From Microstegium vimineum (taxonomy: Eukaryota > Streptophyta > Magnoliopsida > Poales > Poaceae): a DNA stretch of 64,000 bases. The position numbers and the translations under genes are program-made. Where the stretch lies: contig CM039119.1 in NCBI GenBank assembly GCA_022036555.1, forward strand, positions 26,811,694 through 26,875,693. The letters run 5' to 3'. The notes beneath the pieces are model-generated. The model saw nothing but the letters and a program-made list of their open reading frames with translations, was not told the DNA's origin and did not search any database. Below are positions 23,571 to 35,259 of the stretch, piece after piece (positions within the stretch are counted from its first letter, which is position 1; each line of letters opens with the position of its first letter).

Positions 23571-24095
23571 CTAATCTCTTAACCCACTTCCAAACATTGT
23601 TGACGCCACCAGATTTGCATTCAATCGAGTAATGTTTGTTGGGTCCGATCTTGGCGATGTGATCTCATCGGCAGACCGGTTCATATGCGGTGAAGACACC
23701 CTTGGAACCATCGATGGGATCATGACAGATGCCAATCCGAGTTGATGATACGCCGGATCAACATAATATGGTGCTTGTCTTTCCTTGAAAGTTTGCTTGA
23801 CAACATTGTATACAGTATTGGACAGCACATTAGATTGGCTAATTAACACATGATTTAATGCAGAATTAACCATCTCTTGTAATTTACCAGGATCAGCGTC
23901 GAAAGTGACCTGCCGTGGCGACGGCGGATCTTGCTTTTGGACTGCTTCGCCGATTCTGTTTAGGCTGAAGGACTTGAGATATAACTGTTTGTACTCCTCC
24001 ATAGCCCACTTCATAGCCTGCTTCTGATCATCTCTCAGATTTGCTTCAGAGACTTCAATGGCATTCTTCAGATTGATCTCAGCAGTATTGTCCAT
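23571..24095 (-). pseudogene. Gag N-terminal fragment of a minus-strand Tat-like element
   Basis: An open frame of 174 aa starts MDNTAEINLKNAIEVSEANL about 45 bp after a PBS. It has charged helical segments (KQAMKWAMEEYKQLYLKSF) and a proline-rich middle (QDPPSPRQVTFD). It looks like the variable N-terminal gag leader of Tat-type elements rather than the capsid. It ends at the junction with the foreign LTR fragment, so only the first part survives. The family assignment rests mainly on the adjacent PBS and LTR. Confidence 0.5.
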
Positions 24096-24139
24096 TAAGC
24101 TTGTAATGGGTTAAATCGTGGCCAAAAGATATGATATTG

Positions 24140-24158
24140 TCCCACCAGGTGTGCCAAA
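24140..24158 (-). other. Primer-binding site of minus-strand Tat-like fragment
   Basis: On the minus strand TTTGGCACACCTGGTGGGA lies six bases past an LTR end TGTCAACA (plus 24164). Compare the copy B PBS at 22291-22309. Confidence 0.6.
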
Positions 24159-24163
24159 ACAGG

Positions 24164-24692
24164 TGTTGACACAAAAAGCGTCAGGATCTGCGAACACCTC
24201 GGGCTTATACCCGAATTCGATATCCGAGGGCGTGTCAGTCGATTTGACCAGTTAATCGACAAGGACGATAACTAGAACAAGATCTGAACGAGACAACGAC
24301 GATGCGCCCAGATGTCAAAGCTCAAACCTGATCAGGATAACTAGAGTAGAGCTGAACGAAACGACAGCGATGCGCCCGGATGTCAAGGCTCAGATAACTC
24401 AAAACGCGGAACTTGCAAGGGTTGACGGAGGTCGATAAGATGCAGCCCGTCGAAACTTGAAGAACTCGTAGATAGACTAAACCTAATGCGGTAAAGGTAA
24501 ATTGCTGGAAAGGTAAATGAGATAAAAAAGTAATTGATATGTTTGATATGCTTGGATATATCTTTTACAGCACCCCTGGGTACCTATTTATACTCCGGCA
24601 GAGGGAGTTGTAGATAGATACGACTCGTACCTTTCCTAAATAAAACAAACTCCTATTTTAAAGGAAATAACTGACTCGTACCTATTTATACT
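24164..24692 (-). repeat. LTR, minus strand, truncated just upstream of TATA
   Basis: In minus orientation the LTR ends TTTTTGTGTCAACA at 24164. TATAAATA occurs twice on the minus strand (plus 24585-24592 and 24683-24690) within a repeated context TACCTATTTATACTCCG. The LTR breaks off about three bases upstream of the distal TATA, where the sense RT of copy B begins. No TSD could be identified. Confidence 0.6.
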
Positions 24693-25585
24693 CCGAGAGT
24701 TGGTCAAACACTGTCTACCGATTAAGGAAGGATCTCGACTAGTCAAGCAGCAACCCAGAAGAATTAGAGCTGACATTATGGCCGACGCAAAGGCTGAAAT
24801 TACTCAGCTATATGAGGCAAAGTTCATTCGGCAGAGCAGATATGCCGAATGGATCACAAACATGGTCCCTGTGTACAAGAAGAATGGGAAAATGAGAGTC
24901 TGCATTGACTTCAGGGACCTCAACAAGGCTACCCCGATGGACGGGTACCCATGCCAGTGGCTGATATGCTGGTTGACGCAGCCACTGGCCATAAAGTGAT
25001 CAGTTTTATGGATGGCAATGCCGGGTACAATCAGATCTTCATGGAGGAAGAAGACGTACAAAAAACTGCATTCTGATGTCCTGGTGCGTTGGGATTGTAC
25101 GAGTAGGTAGTTATGACCTTCGGGTTGAAGAATGCCGATGCAACTTATCAGAGAGCTATAAATTATATCTTTCACAAGTTGATCGGTAAAATAGTAGAGG
25201 TCTACATCGATGACGTAGTGGTGAAGTCTAAGGAATACCGAAAGCACCTTGAAGATCTTAGAGCCACCTTGGACTGTGCAAAGAAACACGGTTTGAGGAT
25301 GAATCCTCACAAGTGCGCTTTCGGAGTAACGACTGGATAGTTTCTAGGCTTCATGGTGCATGAGAAGGGGATTGAGATTGGATAGAAGAGCTTTGACGCA
25401 ATCGACAAAGCCGTGCCACCAACTATGAAGACTTAGTTGCAGTCTTTGATCGGCAAGATCAACTTTATTAGACGATTATATCGAATCTATGAAATAAGAT
25501 CCTGCCGTTCTCAGTTCTGCTGAAGCTGAAGAACCAGCTAGAGTTCAAATGTGGCAACGAATAGCAAAAGGCTTTTGAGGAGATC
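24693..25585 (+). pseudogene. Reverse transcriptase of Tat-like copy B (first part)
   Basis: RT motifs appear in order: ELVKHCLPIKEGS, FIRQSRYAEWITNMVPVYKK, MRVCIDFRDLNKATP, then in another frame the FMDGNAGYNQIFMEEEDVQK region, VVMTFGLKNADATYQRAIN and the catalytic YIDD at 25203-25214 (EVYIDDVVVKS). A one-base deletion near 24950 shifts the frame. Stops include TGA at about 25073, TAG before VVMTFG and TAG after VTTG. The N-terminal RT edge is missing. The segment ends at the AGATC target of the Sirevirus and resumes at 44291. Confidence 0.85.
25581..25585. repeat. Target-site duplication AGATC (left) of Sirevirus 1
   Basis: AGATC at 25581-25585 immediately precedes the TG of the left LTR. 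The identical AGATC at 44291-44295 follows the CA of the right LTR. Joining the flanks restores an unbroken pol frame of the host Gypsy element. Confidence 0.9.
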
Positions 25586-27279
25586 TGAAAGGATCAAGAT
25601 GCCCAAGAGGGGGGTGAATTGGGCTTGTTTTAAATTTCTAAAGCAAATATGAAAAGCTATCAAATGCCAATCACCACCTAGTGCCTACCGGTCGTGTGTC
25701 CGAGCTAGAAAGCGGTAGTAGTTCATGGAATTGAAAGACAACCTAAGCAATTCTTGAGGCAACAGTAAGAACAAGACGGAATGTAAGAGCGGAAATGTAA
25801 AGAGCTAGGGAAAAGGAAATCTTGACGCAGTGATGTTTTCCCGAGGTATCGAGGTGTCTACACACCCCCTTAGTCCTCGTTGAAGCACCTCGCAAGGTAT
25901 CGCTTCCCCTCAATCCCGCGCAAGGGATAAGTGCTCTCTACGGGCTGATTCTTTGCCACTCTGGCTCGATGAATCGCCCACAATCGATCACAGAAGCTTG
26001 GAGAAGAGCCGCCGACAAACTTCCGGCGATCACTTCCTCCGAACACCACCAAACCGTCTAGGTGCTGTCGAACACCAAGAGTAACAAGCACAAGACCTTC
26101 ACTTGACCAACTAAAGGCTAGGAAGGTGGATGGATGCACACTTGTCACTCCTAATCACTCTAGGAGGGAAGAAATAGATGGATTCTCTCAAATCTCTCCC
26201 TCTCTAGGCACTTGGCTCTCCAAGAACTCTCTCAAGGTTCCTCCAGGTGTAACAATGGCCAAGAGAGCTCACTTGGACGAAATGGACAACTATAAATAGT
26301 CCCCACCTCCAAAACTAGCCGTTTCTTGCTTTTTCTCTTTTCTGCGTAGGCGTTGGACTAGTCCGGAGCCCACACCACCGGACCATGCACACTGGTCCGG
26401 TGCTCACTCTCAGCTCAAGCCTTAACCGAAACAGGCACCTCCGAACTACTCTGAATAGTCCGAAGCCCTGGTCCGACGCTCTGGTCCGGAGCTAGGGTGC
26501 TCACTGTGTGAAAACTCGTTCTCATTCTCGAACCTCCGGACCACTCTCCTTAGTCCGAAGCCCTAGTCCGACGCTCTGGTCCGGAGCCAGGGTGCATACT
26601 AAGTGAAAACTTCATTCAGCCGTGAAGCATCGGACTAGCCGTTGGACTCCACCGTTGGACTAGTCCGGAGCTTACTCTCTTGCTCTCTTTCTCTGACAAG
26701 GGCATCGGACCATTCACCATTGGTCCGATGCCTTCCAGACAGGTGGTCCGAAGCACTTGTCTCTGAACTTATGCCTAAGTCAAGGACCGTCGGACCACCT
26801 CCAATGGTCCGACACCTCTCAAACAAACTGGTTCAGAGCTCTTTTCTCCCCCTATTTCAACTCTTTTCACTAAGTCTCTTGAAGGGGTTTTGCTCCTACC
26901 ATCTCAAGTGCTTTTAGCAGGGTCTCTAGGACTAGTTGTGACAAATGTGCATACACCGACATTCCCAAACTCTCCTAGGTCAAGCTACTAACCTCATACC
27001 CCCCTTAATAGTACGGTCAAAGGAAAAACACAGTCCTAGCTATACTTAGTGCCCTTCTCAACCTTATGGCACTAAGGACTACTCTAGTCTTCAACTTGTA
27101 TCACCATCCTTTGAAACTGAAACGATTTCCATCTTGGGGGCACGAATATCCATTAAGCCCATTCATCTAGCATCACATATGACCTAACTCTAATGACTTT
27201 GCCTCTGTAAAACACACGTTAGTCATAGTGACCTAGCATTGTCGTTAATCGCCTAAACACAAGGGACCATGATTCTTCA
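25586..27279 (-). repeat. 3' LTR of Sirevirus 1 (1694 bp)
   Basis: Plus-strand start TGAAAGGATCAAGATG, end GGACCATGATTCTTCA. It aligns end to end with 42596-44290. By eye the first ~310 bp differ at about 17-20 positions, so divergence is around 5-6%. It carries many GGACCA/TGGTCC inverted repeats between about 26350 and 26830. A TATTTATAG-type motif on the minus strand is near 26290-26300. Confidence 0.9.
26376..26402. repeat. Perfect palindromic motif in Sirevirus LTR
   Basis: Arms CACCGGACCA and TGGTCCGGTG are perfect inverted complements around a 7-base loop (TGCACAC). Similar but imperfect copies follow through about 26830. The equivalent site in the other LTR (about 43386-43412) has two changes. 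Repeated CCGGAC-type palindromes in LTRs are a known trait of grass Sireviruses. Confidence 0.75.
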
Positions 27280-27292
27280 ATCTCCCCCTTTT
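27280..27292 (-). other. Polypurine tract of Sirevirus 1
   Basis: On the minus strand AAAAGGGGGAGAT directly abuts the TGAAGAATC start of the 3' LTR. The second Sirevirus has the same arrangement at 58217-58232. Confidence 0.8.
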
Positions 27293-27699
27293 AGGTGATT
27301 GACGACAATACAAGCTCGAGTATAGAATATGAGTGAATTTTGATAAGAGAAAACATGACTTGACATGAGATAGGCATGGGTTAGATATAAGAAAGACAAA
27401 TACATGCCTAAACCATTCAAGCCATGACAAGCACAATAGATATGGAATTGAGAATAGTACTTGATTTCAAAGGATATGCTATAGCCAAAAGATCAGAGAT
27501 TAGCGCATAAGCAATATAGCATAACCAAGTGACATGATATATATAAAAGAGGTTCACACACATGTCACACAACCATCAAGTCTCAAACATCACACACATA
27601 TATCACAAATGCATAAAGACGGTAAACGTGATGCATGATGCGATAGTAAATACACACCAAAAGAACCAAACCCCGCTAACTCCCCGGAAGCTAGCAAAC

Positions 27700-30285
27700 T
27701 TGAACTTGACCCACTCTCCCCCTTTGGCGTCGAAGCACCTAAAAGCTAAGCATCGGGATGGTGGCGGAGAAGCAGCAGCAGCGGCCTGGTCACGATCAAG
27801 TCGACGGAACTCAGAGAGGTCGTCGTCGCTGTTTGTCTCCTCACCAACTGAGTCTGGAGCTGCTGGGTCTGCGGGAGCTGCCACTGAAGTAACTAGAGCT
27901 GAAGCTTGTGGCAGGGGTAGGAGTAGGATCGACTGCCACTGTCTTTGCTGGTGCCTCTGGAGCTGCGATGGCCGGTTGTGCCTTAGGCACAGACTCAACT
28001 AGAGTCTCTGGGACCGGTGGCTACTCAGGCTAAACTGGAGTAGAAGTAACAGTTGTGGCATCAGTCACAATAGCACCAGGTGGAGTAGACACTGCTGGGG
28101 CATGACTGTCGTGAGTAGCCTCTGACGAAGCAACTGAGGAATGGTGCTAACCAGCTGTCTATGTAACAAGCTCTTCCTCAACCTCGGCTGCTATCTGCTG
28201 ACCAGTGCGGGACGGCTGCCCTGTGATGTCGCTGAACGATGCTGAAAGGTCTCGAGCAGTCAAACCCATAGTAGCGGTCATCGGAGTGAGCCCGATGGTG
28301 AGAGGTGTGAACTACTGAGTTGGGCCAAGTGAATCCAACCACTGGGTGACTTGTGTCGCCGGTGACTGGAACGAGGTGGTCACGCCGACACCCTGAAGTC
28401 CACTGGACAGTACGGTTGGGGCAGGAGTGACAGAAGGTCCGGCTGACACTGACGGGGCCACTGAAGGGCCAACTGACTGGGACGGCTGGGTCTGACTCAT
28501 CATCTGGATCTGAGGCGCTGCAGGGAACTCAAGTGGAGGAGCACTAGTCCACTTCATCATATGGGCCATAAAGGTCATGTTCTGCTGCTGTATCTACTGA
28601 GCCTGGATCTGGAGACGCTGAGACTCTAACTACATAGCTAGCAGCTGCTGCTGCATCTCAAAGTGTCGCTCCTGAGTCTGCCTCTGTAGCTCATCCTATC
28701 TCTGCTGGACCTGGGTGACTGCAGTGACTAGTGAACCCTGCTGCTCCTGAATGCGGTCAAGAATCTTCAGCATCAGGGTCTCAGAGGTAGAACCAGAACC
28801 ACCAGCCTCAGTATCGTGAGCCCGTGGGGGCATAGTGGGAATAGGCTGGAAGTCGGCATCTGAGCTGTCCGAGGAGGTGTCAACTGCTGTGTCCTCAGCC
28901 CCCTAAGTCTCCAAGTCATGGAGCTCCTACTGCTCAACACCTCTAATCTCATTATCTTGTGCATCAACATCAGCCATGTCAGTAGGTGCTGTCCTGAGTC
29001 GGACCTGTCGAAGCACACGGTCGCCGAACCGACTGTCCATAGTAGAGAGAATCTTGTACTCAGGGAACACTGTCAGTGACTGATCAAGAAGATCACGAAG
29101 TCCAGGAGTAGAGTCGCCTAGTTGCAAATCAAGGATAGAGCTGATCCAATGAGCATATGGCATCTAACGGCGAGCTCGGTTCCCATCTACAACCACATCC
29201 TCAATCTCTGACACAATGAAGTCTGCCACATCGAAGGGTGTCTGAGAGACAAGAGCCCGAAGCAAAAACTGTTGCATGTTGGTCAACCCCTCCTTGTAGC
29301 CGGTGCGAGGTAGCAAGGTCCGTCGAAGAACATCGTTCAGACGGTGAATAGCAAGATGGAGCTCGGCCGGTGTACGTCGTGAACCCTCTAAGAAGGGTGG
29401 CCTGAAGAGTGGTGCCACTGACTCGACTGACGGAGTACACCCACCGCAAGCTCGACGGGGCAAACACAGACTTGGGTAAACATCCGCATGAAGACAGTAG
29501 TCTGAGACGGTCAGGTGAAGTACCTCTCTGAGCTGAGTCAAGTAGAGCCTGTGACGCTCGCCTCTGAAGGTGTACTAAATATACCGGTGACATGGCTCAA
29601 TCCATACTGATGCATAGAACTCCCGCACCCACGTTCAATGTAGTTCCTGGAACAACCAAGGAGGTCGGCGAGTCTCGAGAGATACGTGAGGTAGGGTCAG
29701 ATCTCCTCTCCAGCTAACTCCACAATAGAAGTCCTCCATGAGAGGTGTGTGCCATCCTGGGGAAGCTCTGGGGTCACGCTGATCCGGGCACCACTTCTCA
29801 AGCTCAACGAAACGAAGCTTCTTCACCTGCTTTGATGTAAGATACCTCATATCAAGGTGAACTGAAGTTGAAGCTGAAGTCGAAGCTGCTGAGGTGCCCT
29901 GAGGTGCACTGTCACCACGTGTTGGCGTAGACTGAGCAGCCTGAGAGCGAGTGACACGCCCCCAGGGAAGAGGTGCCAACGGCGCTCCAAGAGCCTCGGA
30001 GACAAGCTCTGTCTCCTCTGCTGGTACTGTCTCTAACTCTGACTGAGCTGGAGAAGTAGGAAGAACCCGTGGAGGGGTGCCAAGTCGAACTGAGCCTCGG
30101 CGACCACCTCGCTTTGCGCGGTCCGCAGCATCTGCAACTGCCTCAGCCTTCTCTGCCTCTGTGAGCTTTCACTTCTTCTTCTTTGGCTTCTCATCAAGCT
30201 TTGCCTTCCCCTTAGACTTGGAAGGACGCTGAGGGGGAGGCGTATCATCACCAGAGCCCGCACTAGAATGAGAACCACGAGCCAT
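27700..30285 (-). pseudogene. Env-like third ORF of Sirevirus 1, decayed
   Basis: The start codon at 30285 opens MARGSHSSAGSGDDTPPPQR. The same frame runs for about 2.5 kb with at least eight stops but no frame change down to about 28.3 kb. Recognisable segments are YLTSKQVKKLRFVELEKWCP (about 29840), PLFRPPFLEGSRRTPAELHL (about 29380), MPYAHWISSILDLQLGD (29163) and a Gln-rich helical part (about 28700-28550). This is the extra gene found between pol and the 3' LTR in grass Sireviruses, usually called envelope-like. Its real role is unproven and no clear membrane segment is seen. 27293-27700 has no readable coding sequence. Confidence 0.6.
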
Positions 30286-32090
30286 AACAGATCAACAATA
30301 GAATCACTGCTCAACTGATCAAGAACCACTGCCAAGAATCACTGCCAGAGAACTCACTGACTAGAACAACTACCAACTAACAAGGAATCCACTGATCAAT
30401 CACAACTATCAATAGAGGCTTGCCAAGCCACTGGACTGATCCTCTTGAGGCTTGGCCTCAATCCATACTCGCGAGCTTTGCCCCAAGTTTTAACTGCCAC
30501 TACCGCTGCTAGAAAGAATATATATATATATATAAGCATATAATCAATAGAGATAAGATACCGTATGGAAACAAGCATCTAGATAAGAATAGAGTGAAAT
30601 CTGCCATGGTACCAGAGATAAGCGAGCGTATCTAATCAAAGCATATCAAGCTCCAAACCACACTCCACAAGGATGATTCGCCAACTGAGAAATACAATTG
30701 ACAAGCTGATTTAGTGAATTGGAATTGAATTGATCGAAGTAAATGGCAAGGATTAGACCTAGGACATGACATAATACGAGACTCGACAAAATGCGAAATC
30801 GAGGATCATAACCATACCCTAGACGAAGAATTGAAGTCGATGACAGCCGAATCGATGAAATGATGAGACAAAACGGCGAAGAAATTCCAACCCTAGGTTA
30901 TTGGAAACCCAAAGGGGGGGTCTGGACAGGGGGATACCTTGGCTTGGTAGGAGCTTGGGCAGAGTGGCAATGTGGAGCAGGGATGGTGCTTGGTCGCCGG
31001 CGAAGGAGTTCCTTGGTGGCGAGCTTGGTGCAGCGGCGGTGTGGCGCTGCTCTGGTGGAGCTGAGTGAAACTGTGACTGCTCCGCTGGGCGAGGGGGAGA
31101 GCAGAGCAGGGTGGTGGCAGCGCTTCAGAGAGGATCACCGGCGGCGCGAGTGCGGTGAGGGGTACTATGTGGGCGAGCGGTGGAGCTAGGGCAGAACAGC
31201 GGCACGACGTATGGACGGCGGATGAAAAAAGGAACTACCAGAACATAACTCAACGCGAGGGGTTATGCGCGAAATTTCTGAGCGTCGGACTACTATGCAT
31301 AGTCCGGTGGTTGGTCTGACGGAGGGGTCCGACAGACTATGGAAAAAGATCAAATTCACGCAGGGAGCACCCATGCTTCGGACTGGAGCATCGGACAGAC
31401 CGTCGGACCAAAGAAAGTAGTCCGGAGGTCTGTTGACTGGACTGTTTAGCGCTGACTGGAGCACCGGACCATTGAGGATTGGTCCGGAGGACCGTCGGAC
31501 GGGTGGTCCGACGAGACTCTATGTATTGGAAGAATTTACGCAGGGAACTCCCAGGCTTCGGACCAGGTGGGCGTCGGACCATGCAGAGTGGTCCGGAGGG
31601 TAGTCCATAGCTTGATTTGCTTTGAATTTTCCTATTTTTCTCTCCAATCTTTTCTCTTAGCCAAGTACCAACACAAAAGAGTAGAAAGAAACACTTGTTG
31701 GACTTGGCACAAGAACCATCTCTCAAACTCTCAAATTTGAAATAGTTTGCCATAGGCTAGAATTAGTTTTCATATCAAAATAGTTACATAAAGCTCCAAG
31801 GATCACCATAGGGGCACAAGAGGGGTATTAGCTACAGCTAGAGCTTTGAATGCTCCCCCTAAGTGACAAACCTAGAGGATGATCAAACTTAACCGAAAAG
31901 AAAGCAAGAAGCAACACACATGCAAATGCTATGCAAAACGGAATTTGAATCTAGGTTGCTTGCAAGTTTAAACCGCGGTTAAGCTTTGTCACACGCTTTG
32001 AGGGCGGTTATCTCAACCGCGTTAGCCAAGCCTATGTGCATTACTAAATTAAATATGTTATTTTACAAATGAATGCATGGTTCTCACAAT
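30286..32090 (-). other. Spacer between Sirevirus pol and env-like ORF
   Basis: No convincing ORF. On the minus strand a GC-rich block (about 31190-30900) leads toward the env-like start. Palindromic GGACCA/TGGTCC motifs cluster at 31285-31610, for example CGGACCA...TGGTCCG around an 8-base loop near 31466-31488. A short (TA)n run is at 30518-30535. The equivalent spacer in the second Sirevirus lies at about 59000-60190. Confidence 0.55.
30518..30535. repeat. (TA)n microsatellite
   Basis: About nine AT/TA dinucleotide units in a row. Short and likely polymorphic. Confidence 0.8.
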
Positions 32091-32091
32091 C

Positions 32092-35000
32092 TCATTTTTT
32101 AGTGAAGTTTGAGTGATAAAGCACATTTAACTCGCTTCTCAACCTACAAAAGGTTGTTTCATCAAGTGGTTTAGTGAAGATATCCGGCAATTGCTTGGTG
32201 CGAGAGTGTTGAACCGGGTTGTTAGCAAGCTTTACGGCACTTTCATTATCACACAAAAGTGGAACATCTTTTAAAACAACGTCGTAATCAAGAAGTGTTT
32301 GAGTCATGTATAAGATTTGTGTACAACTTGCTCCCATGGAAATGTATTCCGCCTCGGCAGTAGACAATGCCACACTGTTTTGCTTCTTAGATTACCTAGA
32401 AACAAGTGATCTTCCTAGCATGTGGCACCCGTCGGAGGTACTCTTCTTATCAACCTTGCACCCGACATAATCCAAATCGGAATAGCCAACTAGTTGGAAG
32501 GGAGCTCTTTTGGGATACCAAAGACCCATGCTAGGGGTGTGCCTTATGTACCTAAGGATTCTTTTAACCGCACATAGATGCGACTCCTTAGGGCTTGCTT
32601 GAAATATAGCACACATACACACACTAAACATGATATCTGGCCTAGATGCGGTGAGGTAAAGTAAACTACCGATCATAGAACGATAGAGTGTTTGATCAAT
32701 TGGTTTACCTCCCTCATCAAGGTCGAGATGTCCATTAGTAGGCATTGGGGTCTTGATTGGCTTGCAATCCTCCATCTTGAACTTCTTGAGTAGATCATGA
32801 GTGTACTTCTCTTGAGAGATGAAGGTCCCTTCTCTCATTTGCTTCACTTGAAAGCCAAGAAAGAAGGTTAGCTCGCCAATCATTGACATCTCGAACTCTT
32901 TGGACATCAAGTCACCAAACTCCTTGCAATGATCTTGGTTTGTTGACCCAAATATAATGTCATCGACATATACTTGGCAAACAAAGATCTCTCCATTAAG
33001 CTTCTTGGTGAATAGTGTTGTGTCGATGATCCTGATCTTGAAGCCCTTCTTGATTAGGAAGTCCCTTAGCCTCTCATACCAAGCTCTTGGAGCTTGCTTC
33101 AATCCGTAGAGTGCCTTGGACAACCTATACACATGATTAGGCAAGTTTGGGTCTTCAAACCCGGGAGGTTGTGAGACAAAGACAAGTTCATTGATGAAAC
33201 CATTTAAGAAGGCTCTCTTCACATCCATTTGAAAGAGTTTCATTTTGTGATGTGAAGCATACGCAAAAAGGATATGGATGGCTTCAAGTCTTGCAACCGG
33301 AGCAAAGGTCTCTCCAAAATCAAGTCCTTCTACTTGAGAGAACCCCTTTGCTACCAATCTTGCCTTGTTCCTCACAACGACGCCTTGATCATCTTGCTTG
33401 TTCCTAAACACCCACTTGGTGCCAATGATTCTTGTATCCTTTAGCTTCTCTTCAAGTGTCCACACTTGGTTCCGGGTGAAGTTGTTGAGTTCTTCATGCA
33501 TGGCATTCACCCAATCCGGATCCGCAAGTGCTTGTTCTACACTAGTAGGCTCAACAAAGGAAACAAACGAGTGATGTTCAACATAATATGCAAGTCTAGA
33601 GCGAGTCATAACTCCCTTAGATGGACTTCCTATGATTTGATCATGGGGGTGAGCTTGAAGGATAGGTGTTGATCTTCTATTTGTCTCTTGATGAGGGGGA
33701 TGTGGTGCTTCAACATTTTGAGCTTCCACCTCGGCCTGATCTTGAGGGATGTGAGTATCTTCTTGAGCATCCCTCACTTGTTCTTCTTCATCAACTTGAG
33801 GCGTGTGAGGTGGAGAAGGATCTTGATTGCCATCATCTTCTACTTCTTCCACCTCTTGCGGGTCGATAGCACCAATTGGCATGTTCTTCATTGCCTCCCT
33901 CAAGGGTTCATCACTTACATCAATATCCTCAAGCGCTCCTTGGGAGCCATTAGTTTCATCAAACTCCAAGTCATACGTTTCTTCAACTAAGCCGGTGGCT
34001 TTGTTAAATACACGGTATGCCTTGGATTTAAGCGAATATCCAACAAGGAAACCAATGTCACACTGCCGTTGGAATTTACCCAAGTGTTGGCGCTTCTTGT
34101 AGATGTACACTTTGCAACCAAACACCCGGAAGAATGATATATCCGGCTTCTTCCCATTGACAAGCTCATAGGGGGTCATCTTCAATAGCCTTTGGACGAA
34201 GAGATGGTTTGCCGCATAACAAGTGGTGTTGATTGCCTCCGCCCAAAACTTCTCCGGAGTGTTGTACTTATCAAGCATAGATCTTGCTAGAGTTATGAGC
34301 ATCCGGTTCTTCCTCCCTACAACACCATTTTGTTGTGGAGTATATGTGGCGGATACCTCATGCTTGATCCCCACTTCATCACAATAATCTTCAATCTTTG
34401 TGTTCACAAACTCGGTGCCATTGTCACTTCTAATTTTCTTGATCTTCACATCAAATTAATTTTGAGCTCTTGTAGCAAACTTCTTGAATATGGCGGTTGT
34501 CTCTCCCTTGTCTTGAAGAAAGAATACCCAAGTGTACCGAGAGTAGTCATCCACTACCACTAAGCAATAGCGATTGCCTCCAAGACTAGCATAGGTGGTA
34601 GGGCCAAATAGATCCATGTGTAGCAACTCTAGGACTCTTGAAGTAGACATGAAAGCTTTGGTTGGATGAGTGTTTGCCACTTGCTTGCCGGCTTGACAAG
34701 AACTACACAATTTATCCTTCTCAAACACCACATCCTTGATTCCTCTAACCATCTCCTTCTTGACAAGCTTCTTCAAGGTTGACATGCCCACATGTGCTAG
34801 TCTTCTATGCCATAGCCACCCCAAAGAATTTTTGGAGAATAGACAAGTTTGTAAACTAGCTTCATTTGAGGTGAAGTCCACTAAGTAGAGATTGTTGTGC
34901 CGAAACCCTTTGAATATCAAGGATGAATCTTCAATCTTGGTCACAACTACCTCATTTGGAGTGAAGAGACATTGGAACCCGAGATAACAAAGTTGACCAA

Positions 35001-35238
35001 CCGATAGCAAATTGAAGCTCAATGATTGTACTAGCAAGACATTGGAAATTGATTGATCTTGGGAGATAGCCACTTTACCTAAGCCTTGAACTTTTCCCTT
35101 TGAATTATCCCCAAAAGTAATCTTGTCTTGATTTGCACAATCCTCATCAAGTGTGGTGAACATCCGGGGGTCACCGGTCATATGTTGACTGCAACCACTA
35201 TCAATCACCCAATGACTTCCAACGGTCTTGTAGTTCAC
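32092..35238 (-). pseudogene. Pol of Sirevirus 1 (protease-integrase-RT-RNase H), inactivated
   Basis: Domains on the minus strand: protease with WVIDSGCSQHMTGD (about 35200); integrase zinc region WHRRLAHVG ... CSSCQAGK; integrase core with HMDLFGP and SDNGTEF; RT with KALYGLKQAPRAWYERL and YVDD at 32959-32970; RNase H with ALSTAEAEYISMG and LLCDNESAVKL. Defects: a TAA at about 34455 in the integrase; Gly in place of the catalytic Glu of the DDE triad (34315-34317); a TAA at about 32389 where the paralogue has Ser; and an in-frame 81-bp (27-codon) loss in RNase H at 32194/32195 relative to the second copy. Paralogue at 60191-63408. Confidence 0.9.
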
Positions 35239-35259
35239 CTACACACAAGCAACTTGGAG

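Noticed and set aside
26350..26840. CRISPR-like array of short repeats
   Set aside because: Repeats are irregular palindromes inside a Copia LTR of a plant genome, with no uniform spacers.
27562..28002. Plus-strand 146-codon ORF
   Set aside because: Shadow of the minus-strand env-like region of Sirevirus 1.
30860..31189. Plus-strand ORF of 109 codons in the Sirevirus spacer
   Set aside because: GC-rich non-coding spacer; no domain, and the paralogous spacer in element 2 does not keep the frame.
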